Shown piece after piece: positions 1 to 6,085 of a DNA stretch of 14,967 bases. Within the stretch, counting starts at the first letter, position 1; every line of letters starts with the position of its first letter. Source of the DNA: Cellvibrionales bacterium UBA4435. GTDB lineage: Bacteria; Pseudomonadota; Gammaproteobacteria; Pseudomonadales; Porticoccaceae. Location of the stretch: NCBI GenBank assembly GCA_002390525.1, contig DGPR01000007.1:16510-31476 (forward strand). The letters run 5' to 3'. Both the position numbers and the translations under genes were made by a program. The notes below the pieces were generated by a model. That model worked only from the letters and a program-made list of their open reading frames with translations. It was not told the DNA's origin and made no database searches.

Positions 1-351
1 CCAGCTGTTTGCACCTTTGGAGATGGCAAATTATTGCCCGGATTCGAAACAGCATTAGTCGGTTTAATCGCTGGAGATAAGGGTGTCTTTTCAATAAAAC
101 CAGAAAATGGCTTCGGTCAAAATAATCCTAATAATATACAAGAATTTCCTAGAAAAAACTTTAAAGAAATTAAAGACTTGCAGTTAGGTCTTATGATTTC
201 TTTTGCGGATGCGAATGGTGGCGAACTTCCGGGTGTAATAGCAGATATTGGTGAAACAATAGTCAAAGTTGACTTTAATCACCCTTTAGCTGGTCATACA
301 ATAAAATTTGAAGTTGAAATTATCTCAGTTGACCCGGTAGAAAAAAAGTGA
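1..351 (+). CDS. fkpB: FKBP-type peptidyl-prolyl isomerase, SlpA/FkpB type (5' end missing)
   Basis: This is the C-terminal part of a small FKBP-fold peptidyl-prolyl cis-trans isomerase, which acts as a cytoplasmic folding helper or chaperone. The frame is open from the first base, so the true start lies upstream; the TTG at 34 is inside the gene. Visible landmarks are the FKBP strand with [15 protein letters not shown], the flap-domain segment ([15 protein letters not shown]) and the family's closing signature [18 protein letters not shown] near the end. The NHPLAGH stretch is typical of SlyD/SlpA-class FKBPs. The stop overlaps the ispH start (GTGA), so the two are probably co-translated. 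The order fkpB-ispH is the E. coli order, where lspA precedes them, so lspA is the expected gene just outside the window. The SlpA rather than SlyD assignment rests on this context and on the absence of a histidine-rich tail. Confidence 0.93.
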   Translation, partial: PAVCTFGDGKLLPGFETALVGLIAGDKGVFSIKPENGFGQNNPNNIQEFPRKNFKEIKDLQLGLMISFADANGGELPGVIADIGETIVKVDFNHPLAGHTIKFEVEIISVDPVEKK

Positions 352-1277
352 TCGAGCTAAAGCTAGCTAATCCAAGAGGATTTTGTGCAGGCGTAGACAG
401 GGCCATCGAGATTGTTTTAAGAGCACTAGAGCTTCATGGCGCTCCAATTTACGTGCGCCACGAAGTGGTACACAACAAATCAGTAGTAGATATGTTAAGG
501 GCGCGTGGAGCTGTCTTTGTAGATAAGATAGACGATATTCCAGATAACGTAACAGTAATTTTCAGTGCGCATGGAGTTTCTAAGGCTGTTAGAAAACAAG
601 CCAACAAAAAAAATCTAAGAATTTTTGACGCAACTTGTCCATTGGTGACAAAAGTGCATATAGAGGTTGCTCGATCTAGCTCCGAGGGAACTGATTGCAT
701 CATGATTGGACACCATGAACATCCTGAGGTAGAGGGCACTATGGGACAATACGATAACAAAAATAATATTTATCTGGTAGAAAATGAGTTAGATGCTATG
801 TCATTGGAAATAAAAAATCCCTCTAATATCGTTTATGTTACACAAACCACCTTGTCAGTAGATGATACTGAACAAATTATAGATATACTGCGTAAGCGTT
901 TTCCTTTGATAAAAGGCCCTAAAAAAGATGATATATGCTATGCCACACAAAATAGACAAGATGCTGTTAAGCAACTTGCACTCGAATGTGATTTAGTTCT
1001 TGTGGTAGGCTCGATTAATAGCTCAAATTCAAATCGCTTAAGAGAATTAGCTGAGCGCTGTGGTGTTCCATCTTTTCTTGTTGATAGCGCCAAGGATATT
1101 TCGAAAAATTGGATTATTGGAAAAAATAAAATTGGAATAACTGCAGGCGCCTCTGCACCAGAGAGTCTTGTAAAAGAGGTTATAGAAAGCTTAAAGCTAA
1201 TAGGCTGCCAGTCTCTTGTTGAAATTCCCGGCGTACAAGAAAATATAAAATTTTCGATTCCAAAAGAGCTACGATAA
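348..1277 (+). CDS. ispH: 4-hydroxy-3-methylbut-2-enyl diphosphate reductase
   Basis: IspH (LytB) is the last enzyme of the MEP isoprenoid pathway. It reduces HMBPP to IPP and DMAPP using a [4Fe-4S] cluster. The 309-residue length matches the family (about 316 in E. coli). The three cluster cysteines are present: C13 in [13 protein letters not shown]97 in DATCPLV and C197 in [11 protein letters not shown]. Substrate-binding residues are also visible: H42 in [12 protein letters not shown]125 and E127 in [11 protein letters not shown], the TQTT motif near 165-168, and the [11 protein letters not shown] diphosphate-binding stretch near 221. The start is a GTG that overlaps the fkpB TGA by three bases; no other start fits the conserved N-terminus, which begins only a few residues before NPRGFC. 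Translational coupling with fkpB is therefore likely. The gene converges on nadE across an 18-base gap with no obvious terminator. Confidence 0.97.
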   Translation: MIELKLANPRGFCAGVDRAIEIVLRALELHGAPIYVRHEVVHNKSVVDMLRARGAVFVDKIDDIPDNVTVIFSAHGVSKAVRKQANKKNLRIFDATCPLVTKVHIEVARSSSEGTDCIMIGHHEHPEVEGTMGQYDNKNNIYLVENELDAMSLEIKNPSNIVYVTQTTLSVDDTEQIIDILRKRFPLIKGPKKDDICYATQNRQDAVKQLALECDLVLVVGSINSSNSNRLRELAERCGVPSFLVDSAKDISKNWIIGKNKIGITAGASAPESLVKEVIESLKLIGCQSLVEIPGVQENIKFSIPKELR

Positions 1278-1295
1278 AATCATTAATTCTACAAT

Positions 1296-2144
1296 TTAAT
1301 CGTAGATCGTAGGTATAGTGGAACGTTTGTGTATTGTTTTATTGTATAAATTTAAGATAGTTTTCAGAGAGTCTTGAGCTAAAGGCTTTCCCTCTAAAAA
1401 ATCATCAATTTCATTATAGGTAACCCCAAGTACGTGTTCATCCTCTTTCTGTGGAAAAAGGCATTCAAGGTCTGCAGTTGGGGGTTTCTCTATTATTGAC
1501 GTAGGGGCATTTAAAAATCTGGCTATCTTTCGAATCTGTCTTTTATTCAAACCAAATAATGGGGCTAGATCGCATGCACCATCACCCCATTTGGTATAAA
1601 AACCAGTGATATTTTCAGCTGAATGATCTGTTCCAAGTACAAGTCCCCCCAAAGCACTAGCTACTTCATACTGAAAAATCATACGAATTCGTGCTTTAGT
1701 ATTACCTTTAGTAAAATCATCTCTTACCTCATCTCTAACTAGCCCTAAATTACTGTTACCAATAGAACTATTTATTCTCTCATGAGTAATATCTACACTT
1801 GGCTTTATATCAATATGTATATTTTTAGAGGGGCATATGAACTTTATAGACTTTTGCGCATCAATTTCATCAACTTGTTTACCATATGGGAGCCTTAGAG
1901 CAATGAACGAAAAGCTGCGTTCATGAAATTCTTGGTTTAGCTCATTTATTGCTATTTGAGCTAATCGACCACAAGTGGCTGAATCGATTCCACCACTTAT
2001 TCCAAGAACTAGGTGAGATAATCCAGTATTGAGAAGTTTAGATTTAATGAATGTTACCCTCCTATTTACCTCAAACTGAGGATCGATATTTGGCAGGACT
2101 CTCATTTCATCGAGGATTTTTTTACAGTTTGATTTGATTTTCAT
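1296..2144 (-). CDS. nadE: NH3-dependent NAD(+) synthetase
   Basis: NadE makes NAD from deamido-NAD, ATP and ammonia in the cytoplasm. The protein has 282 residues, the size of the stand-alone ammonia-dependent enzyme (275 in E. coli), and has no N-terminal nitrilase/glutaminase domain. The ATP-pyrophosphatase P-loop is LGISGGIDSAT (SGGIDS at 50-55). Other family blocks are LRLPYGKQVDE (84-93), GTDHSAENITGF (171-182), TKWGDGACDLAPLFGLNKRQ (184-203), KPPTADLE (220-227) and LGVTYNEIDDFLEGK (239-253). The block order matches E. coli NadE throughout. The ATG at 2144 gives the expected N-terminus; its ribosome-binding site is weak. The gene is last of a same-strand series bamD, alkA-like gene, nadE, with a 59-base gap before it, so it may be co-transcribed or have its own promoter. 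There are no signs of decay. Confidence 0.96.
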   Translation of the reverse strand: MKIKSNCKKILDEMRVLPNIDPQFEVNRRVTFIKSKLLNTGLSHLVLGISGGIDSATCGRLAQIAINELNQEFHERSFSFIALRLPYGKQVDEIDAQKSIKFICPSKNIHIDIKPSVDITHERINSSIGNSNLGLVRDEVRDDFTKGNTKARIRMIFQYEVASALGGLVLGTDHSAENITGFYTKWGDGACDLAPLFGLNKRQIRKIARFLNAPTSIIEKPPTADLECLFPQKEDEHVLGVTYNEIDDFLEGKPLAQDSLKTILNLYNKTIHKRSTIPTIYD

Positions 2145-2203
2145 TATTTACCACATTTACAGTTGATTTATTTAAATTTTAAGATTTGAAGCAACGCAAA
2201 AAC

Positions 2204-2845
2204 TTAGTCATAAGATGCCCATAGAACATTAGCTACAATAGATCTATAGGGTTTCCATTTTGATCCTATCTCGATCATTTCATCTTCGGTAGGTCTTTTT
2301 TTTAGGTGCTTAGTTCTTTGTACAGCAACTTGCAAACCTATATCTTTAACAGGCCATATATCTCTTCTATTTAAAGAAGCTAACATATAGCATTCAGCTG
2401 TCCAGTTGCCAATACCTTTGATTCTACAGAGTGTTTTTTTAAGGTCTTCGTCATTCATTTTGTGTATTGAGCTGAAGGAAAGATCACCTGAAATAATATT
2501 CTTTGCTAGAGATCTGCAGTAGCCTATTTTAGGGCGACTTAAACCTGTAGATTTCAAATTAAGATCAGTTTCTTTTAAAAAGCTCTCTGGATCAAAAGTA
2601 GGCAGTAATTTTTTCAGCCTATCAAATATTGCTTTAGCAGAAACCACAGACAGTTGTTGTTCTGTTATAAGTTGAACCAAACCTTCGAAGCCCTTCTTCC
2701 TCTTAAATGGCTTAAAAGAGGAATAAGTTAAAAACAATGATCGAAGATCCCTATCTTTTTCAGACAAAAAAATAATTTCTTCTTTATACGGATGATGATC
2801 GAAAATGTTACAGTTTTTTATAAACTTGTTTTGCATTCTTTTCAT
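2204..2845 (-). CDS. DNA-3-methyladenine glycosylase II (AlkA-like, HhH-GPD)
   Basis: This is a helix-hairpin-helix base-excision DNA glycosylase of 213 residues that probably removes alkylated bases such as 3-methyladenine. It carries the entry helix GFEGLVQLITEQQLSVVSA (52-70), the hairpin LCRIKGIGNWTAECY (139-153) and the GPD segment WPVKDIGLQVAV (164-175), in which D168 is the expected catalytic aspartate. The closing block WKPYRSIVANVLW (197-209) is typical of AlkA relatives. The protein is shorter than E. coli AlkA (282 residues) because the extra N-terminal domain is missing; this resembles the compact AlkA/MAG-type proteins of many bacteria. There is no four-cysteine iron-sulfur loop, which argues against MutY or endonuclease III. 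The start is ATG at 2845; a second in-frame ATG three codons on is also possible. It lies 37 bases after bamD on the same strand. Activity on alkylated bases is inferred from the family. Confidence 0.88.
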   Translation of the reverse strand: MKRMQNKFIKNCNIFDHHPYKEEIIFLSEKDRDLRSLFLTYSSFKPFKRKKGFEGLVQLITEQQLSVVSAKAIFDRLKKLLPTFDPESFLKETDLNLKSTGLSRPKIGYCRSLAKNIISGDLSFSSIHKMNDEDLKKTLCRIKGIGNWTAECYMLASLNRRDIWPVKDIGLQVAVQRTKHLKKRPTEDEMIEIGSKWKPYRSIVANVLWASYD

Positions 2846-2882
2846 TAAAATATATTAAATATTTTCGCGCCTGTATTTGAAT

Positions 2883-3860
2883 TTAACGAAAAATACCAAA
2901 GGTAGCAATATCCATCCATGTCTCTTCAAGCTCCTCTCCCTCAAGCTCCTTATAGCGATCATTGAAAATATATCGCGTATCAAAGCCGATAGATTCTGGT
3001 TTATCAAAGAGACCAGCACTAAGGGAATTAGTCCAACTCCTCTCAATAGATGCAGACTGTTCTTGATACTTGAAGCTACCATCTGAATTAAGGGATGTAT
3101 GATTTGAGTAATTCTGGGCTAGCAATTTTGCTGCCTCGCCTGAAAGATCATGCATATCCATTAGGTAATATGCTTGAGCCATCACCGCAAGTCCATCAGG
3201 AACAGCTGGTGTTCTTTGAAAATTTTCTACCACATATCGCCCCCTGTTTGCCGCAGCAAGATAAGCGCCACGAGTGAAAAAATAGTTTGCTGCATGGATT
3301 TCATGACGTGCAAGAATATTTCTTAAGTAGATCATTCTTTTTTGAGCATCTGGAGCATATGGGCTTTCTGGAAATCTATTTAATAGCTCACTAAAGGCGG
3401 AAAAAGAGTTCCTAGCAGATCCTGGATCACGCTTTGTTTCATCTATTGGAAGAAGCTTCCCAAACATCCCATCATTTTTTACGAATGATGACACACCTTT
3501 TATGTAGTATGCATAATCAACATTTTCATGCTGAGGGTGAAGCCTCATAAATCTCTCAGCTACACTGATAGCTGAGTCATATTCACCTGCTTTTAAATGT
3601 GCATATATCAGTTCAAGCTGTGCTTGTTCTGCATAATCTCCAAATGGATACTGTGCTTCCAGTGATCTTAGTTTCTCAATAGCAGTTTGCCAGAAGCCTC
3701 CTTTTAAATCATCTTGAATTGCACTAAAAAAATCTTTTTCAGTATAACCTGACGTATCTAACTGATCTGAGGCTGAAGAAATACCATTAATTGAATTGAA
3801 ATAAGTGCATCCTGTTGCAAGGAAACAAATTGATATTAGCACTAAAAATAAAAATCGCAT
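2883..3860 (-). CDS. bamD: Outer membrane protein assembly factor BamD
   Basis: BamD is the essential lipoprotein of the BAM complex that, with BamA, folds beta-barrel proteins into the outer membrane. The first 18 residues form a lipoprotein signal peptide: MRF, a hydrophobic run, then LATGC with the lipidated cysteine at position 18. TPR repeats follow (about 42-250), including YPFGDYAEQAQLELIYAHLKAG (71-92), a second repeat around 93-127, the conserved RDPGSARNSFSAFSELLNRFPES (144-166) and ANRGRYVVENFQRTPAVPDGL (204-224). At 325 residues the protein is longer than E. coli BamD (245). The extra part is a tail of about 70 residues after residue 255 that is rich in Glu/Asp near the end; I recall Pseudomonas BamD also being long, so this is not unique. 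The gene is divergent from rluD, the same arrangement as in E. coli. Confidence 0.95.
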   Translation of the reverse strand: MRFLFLVLISICFLATGCTYFNSINGISSASDQLDTSGYTEKDFFSAIQDDLKGGFWQTAIEKLRSLEAQYPFGDYAEQAQLELIYAHLKAGEYDSAISVAERFMRLHPQHENVDYAYYIKGVSSFVKNDGMFGKLLPIDETKRDPGSARNSFSAFSELLNRFPESPYAPDAQKRMIYLRNILARHEIHAANYFFTRGAYLAAANRGRYVVENFQRTPAVPDGLAVMAQAYYLMDMHDLSGEAAKLLAQNYSNHTSLNSDGSFKYQEQSASIERSWTNSLSAGLFDKPESIGFDTRYIFNDRYKELEGEELEETWMDIATFGIFR

Positions 3861-3910
3861 TCTATTATTATCCGGTTCAACTAAAGCCAGGTTAAACTTA
3901 AATTATTCTT

Positions 3911-3938
3911 TAGACAGTTCTAATCCATATAAGATAAT
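3911..3938 (+). promoter_or_regulatory. Candidate sigma-70 promoter for rluD
   Basis: In the bamD/rluD divergent gap a TAGACA box (3911-3916, five of six matches to TTGACA) is followed after 16 bases by GATAAT (3933-3938, five of six matches to TATAAT). Transcription would start near 3945 and give a leader of about 45 bases before the preferred rluD start at 3990. This would also serve pgeF. It is a consensus match only; in AT-rich DNA such matches arise by chance. Confidence 0.45.
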
Positions 3939-3989
3939 ATATTTAACCACAGCCTGAACAGTATGAGAATACAAACAACCGAGATTATA

Positions 3990-4949
3990 ATGACAGACAG
4001 TATAAAGTTGGAAAAAACTGTACCTCTTACATCATGTGGAATGCGCTTAGATCAGGTTGCATCTGATGTATTTAGTGGGCTCTCAAGATCAAGATTACAA
4101 GCACTGATAAAAAAAGGCGATTTATTAGTTGATGGCAATCTCTTTCGACCAAAAGATAAGCTTCAGGGTGGAGAGTTGCTCAGCATTAATACTGTATTGG
4201 AATCTGAGGGAGAATGGCAACCAGAAGCCATTAGTCTAGATATTGTATTCGAAGATGAATATATAATAGTAGTTAATAAGCAGGCCGGTTTAGTAGTCCA
4301 TCCAGCTGCCGGTAACTATACTGGAACTTTGTTAAATGGAATTTTACATCACTCCCCTTTCAACGAACACATTCCGCGTGCGGGTATAGTACATCGCTTA
4401 GATAAGGATACAACTGGACTTATGGTTGTAGCTAAAACCTTAGAGGCTCATTATTCGCTAGTTAAACAACTACAGTCACGAAGTATAACCCGTGAGTATC
4501 AGGCAATTACTCAAGGCGTTATGATTGGTGGTGGAACTATAAATAAACCAATTGGACGGCATCCAAAGGTCAGAACAAAAATGGCAGTTGTTGGTGATAA
4601 TGGAAAAGATTCAGTCACACACTTCAAGGTAATCGAGAGATTTGATCATCACACCTTTATAAGAGTTAAATTAGAAACAGGTCGAACTCATCAAATACGC
4701 GTGCATATGTCGCACATTGGATACCCATTAGTAGGTGATTCAGTTTATGGGGGACGCATGAAGCTCCCCAAAGGGGTGACATCTCGTATAAATGAGGCCT
4801 TAAGGGGGTTTAGTCGTCAAGCTCTACATTCATCAATCTTGGGTTTAATGCATCCTATTTCTAATGAATATATTCAGTGGGAAGTCGCCTTACCAGCCGA
4901 TCTATCGAGCTTACTGGACCTATTGAAATTAAAATTCAAAGATATTTGA
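3990..4949 (+). CDS. rluD: 23S rRNA pseudouridine(1911/1915/1917) synthase
   Basis: RluD isomerises uridines in helix 69 of 23S rRNA, which is needed for normal ribosome assembly and termination. An S4 RNA-binding domain comes first (about 17-75, with MRLDQVASDVFSGLSRSRLQ and the KKGDLLVDG hairpin). The RluA-family catalytic domain follows, with VNKQAGLVVHPAAGN (95-109) and AGIVHRLDKDTTGLMVVAK (131-149), whose D138 is the expected catalytic aspartate. Later blocks are ETGRTHQIRVHMSHIGYPLVGD and a late RQALHSSILGLMHP. From the ATG at 3990 the protein has 319 residues, close to E. coli RluD (326). An earlier in-frame ATG at 3963 would add nine residues with no counterpart, so I prefer 3990, although neither start has a strong ribosome-binding site. 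RluD rather than RluA or RluC is chosen for the S4 domain and for the bamD/rluD-pgeF context. Confidence 0.95.
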   Translation: MTDSIKLEKTVPLTSCGMRLDQVASDVFSGLSRSRLQALIKKGDLLVDGNLFRPKDKLQGGELLSINTVLESEGEWQPEAISLDIVFEDEYIIVVNKQAGLVVHPAAGNYTGTLLNGILHHSPFNEHIPRAGIVHRLDKDTTGLMVVAKTLEAHYSLVKQLQSRSITREYQAITQGVMIGGGTINKPIGRHPKVRTKMAVVGDNGKDSVTHFKVIERFDHHTFIRVKLETGRTHQIRVHMSHIGYPLVGDSVYGGRMKLPKGVTSRINEALRGFSRQALHSSILGLMHPISNEYIQWEVALPADLSSLLDLLKLKFKDI

Positions 4950-4962
4950 TTCAACCTTTTAA

Positions 4963-4980
4963 TTTAAACCATCGTTTAAA
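4963..4980. repeat. AT-rich perfect dyad between rluD and pgeF
   Basis: TTTAAACCATCGTTTAAA has perfect 7-base arms around a 4-base centre (CATC). It lies 14 bases after the rluD stop and 15 before the pgeF start. As RNA it would form a tetraloop hairpin, and a five-T run follows at 4988-4992. It could be a weak terminator or attenuator, or a protein-binding site. The weak AT stem and the gap before the T-run make efficient termination doubtful. Confidence 0.4.
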
Positions 4981-4994
4981 ATGCGGATTTTTCA

Positions 4995-5759
4995 ATGGAA
5001 GTATTTAAACCAAACTGGCCAGCCCCTAAAAATGTGTTTGCATTTTTTACTACAAGAACAGGTGGCGTTTCTTCTGATCCTTGGAGTGCTAATAACTTAA
5101 GTTTTAATGTAGGGGATAAACTGGAGTCTGTTCAGACAAACTGGGAGTTGTTATCAAAAAAAATTAGTTTACCCTCGCTCCCCCAGCTTCTCGAACAGAT
5201 TCATGGTGTAGATATAGTTAAAGCTGAGTGCAATGGATCTAAAAAAATTGGTGATGGTTCTTATTCTGATAGAGCTGGAATAGTCTGCGCTATAACAACA
5301 GCAGACTGCTTGCCAGTATTAATTTGTAATACTCAAGGATCTCTAGTTGCATCAGTCCATGTAGGTTGGAGAGGTTTATCCGCAGGAATAATCAGTAATT
5401 TAATTAAGAATCTCAAAGTTCCTGCTAAAGATCTAATAGTGTATTTAGGACCCGCCATAAGTCAAAAAAATTTTGAGGTTGGCCCAGAGGTAAGAGAAAT
5501 ATTTCTTAGAAAGTGCATTAATATTGGTATTAGAAAAAAAATAAATTCATGCTTTCTTAAAATATACAAAAACAAAATAGATCGTAATAATAAATGGAAA
5601 GCTGATCTATATAATCTGGCAAAAATCTATTTTAATGAACATGGAATTTTTGACATTTACGGTGGAGATCTATGTACCTACAAAGATTCTGAGAGGTTTT
5701 ATTCATATCGACGAGATGGAATTACCGGAAGAATGGCAAGCTTAATATGGTTTTCTTGA
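4995..5759 (+). CDS. pgeF: Peptidoglycan editing factor / YfiH (DUF152, 'laccase' domain) family
   Basis: This is a YfiH-family protein of 254 residues. Family members are reported as purine nucleoside phosphorylase-like or polyphenol-oxidoreductase enzymes, and E. coli PgeF keeps non-canonical serine out of peptidoglycan precursors. The family's metal-binding triad is intact: H70 in LEQIHGVD, C105 in ITTADCLPVLI and H122 in VHVGWRG. Other signatures are FTTRTGGVSSDPW (18-30), NLSFNVGD (34-41), YLGPAIS (150-156) with NFEVGPEV just after, and the closing SYRRDGITGRMASLIW (237-252). The ATG at 4995 gives the usual short lead before FFTTRTGG. The rluD-pgeF order is conserved in E. coli (rluD-yfiH), and the 45-base gap with only a weak dyad suggests co-transcription. 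Family assignment is firm; the exact biochemical role is taken from the family. Confidence 0.93.
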   Translation: MEVFKPNWPAPKNVFAFFTTRTGGVSSDPWSANNLSFNVGDKLESVQTNWELLSKKISLPSLPQLLEQIHGVDIVKAECNGSKKIGDGSYSDRAGIVCAITTADCLPVLICNTQGSLVASVHVGWRGLSAGIISNLIKNLKVPAKDLIVYLGPAISQKNFEVGPEVREIFLRKCINIGIRKKINSCFLKIYKNKIDRNNKWKADLYNLAKIYFNEHGIFDIYGGDLCTYKDSERFYSYRRDGITGRMASLIWFS

Positions 5760-5851
5760 TAATTAAAAAACTACATTTTATTAACTTTAGCTCACCAAAA
5801 TACCTGATTTTATTGACTAAATACGATTTACACTCTAAAGTTCGACTCTCA

Positions 5852-5905
5852 GTGGTAATAGTCTTTATTACTACAAACTGGCTCCTTTGCCAGCTTGCTA
5901 GGTGA
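5852..5905 (+). CDS. Candidate leader peptide of the ilv operon
   Basis: A 17-codon frame starting at GTG 5852 and ending in TGA would read MVIVFITTNWLLCQLAR. Seven of the 16 residues after the start are Val, Ile or Leu, clustered as V-I-V-x-I and L-L, as in ilv leader peptides such as IlvL and IvbL of E. coli. The same frame stays open upstream, and a TTG at 5813 would give a 30-codon peptide. Evidence against it: neither start has a clear ribosome-binding site, there is no ATG in the frame, and the TTG may simply be part of a -35 box. The peptide would be translated through the first two hairpins of the leader. This is a suggestion from composition and position only. Confidence 0.22.
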   Translation: MVIVFITTNWLLCQLAR

Positions 5906-6003
5906 ACGTAAACAGCGTTTGCTGGGCATCCAGAGCAGATTTGTTTACCAACGAATCTTAGGTGCTGATCATAATTTCAGTTGCCATGTTGCACTAAGCA
6001 TAA

Positions 6004-6017
6004 CTGTGATGTCACAG
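6004..6017. repeat. Short dyad CTGTGA-TG-TCACAG upstream of ilvI
   Basis: CTGTGATGTCACAG has perfect 6-base arms with a 2-base centre, 68 bases upstream of the ilvI start codon. A 2-base centre is too tight for a good RNA hairpin, so a protein-binding operator is the more natural reading. The half-sites resemble those of CRP (TGTGA/TCACA), but CRP sites have a 6-base spacer, so it is not a canonical CRP site. Confidence 0.35.
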
Positions 6018-6071
6018 CAGTACACTTTTATTTTTCTTAACAAGCTTCTTTAGGAGAGATTTATTAACTTT

Positions 6072-6076
6072 AGGGG
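6072..6076 (+). promoter_or_regulatory. Ribosome-binding site fixing the GTG start of ilvI
   Basis: AGGGG lies nine bases before GTG 6086. An in-frame TAG at 6071-6073 rules out any earlier start, and the conserved N-terminus ([13 protein letters not shown]) begins directly at this GTG. Confidence 0.7.
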
Positions 6077-6085
6077 TCTATAAAA

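Larger units (their letters stand above)
5760..6085 (+). promoter_or_regulatory. Long leader/intergenic region of ilvI with several dyads
   Basis: This 326-base stretch holds no ordinary gene. From 5' to 3' it shows a candidate promoter (TTGACT 5813-5818, 17 bases, TAAAGT 5836-5841); a stem-loop with 9-base arms and a GTCTT loop (5852-5874, one G-U pair); CTGGC/GCCAG (5878-5893); CAGC/GCTG (5913-5924); CTGG/CCAG (5922-5933); a 14-base dyad (6004-6017); a free AGGAGAG at 6052-6058; and the ilvI ribosome-binding site AGGGG at 6072-6076. TGCCAGC (5888-5894) can alternatively pair with GCTGGGCA (5921-5928, one bulge), which would exclude three of the smaller hairpins. A Val/Ile/Leu-rich short frame overlaps the first hairpins. 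Long leaders with alternative pairings are typical of attenuated branched-chain operons, but I see no classical GC-rich hairpin directly followed by a U-run. Confidence 0.5.

Noticed and set aside
449..760. Minus-strand open frame inside ispH, and similar frames inside ilvI, pssA, leuA and prfC.
   Set aside because: They lie fully opposite well-conserved genes, lack ribosome-binding sites and show no recognisable domains.
1269..1305. CTACGAT...ATCGTAG inverted repeat at the ispH/nadE convergence, as a bidirectional terminator.
   Set aside because: The 7-base arms are 23 bases apart, lie inside both gene ends, and have no flanking A/T tracts.
5837..5853. GTTCGACTC string resembling a tRNA T-loop.
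   Set aside because: The flanking bases do not form a T-stem and no acceptor or anticodon arm can be drawn.
6009..6053. ATG-initiated 14-codon frame (MSQQYTFIFLNKLL) just before ilvI as a leader peptide.
   Set aside because: No ribosome-binding site, no run of branched-chain codons, and no hairpin between it and ilvI. The AGGAGAG at its stop has no usable start behind it.
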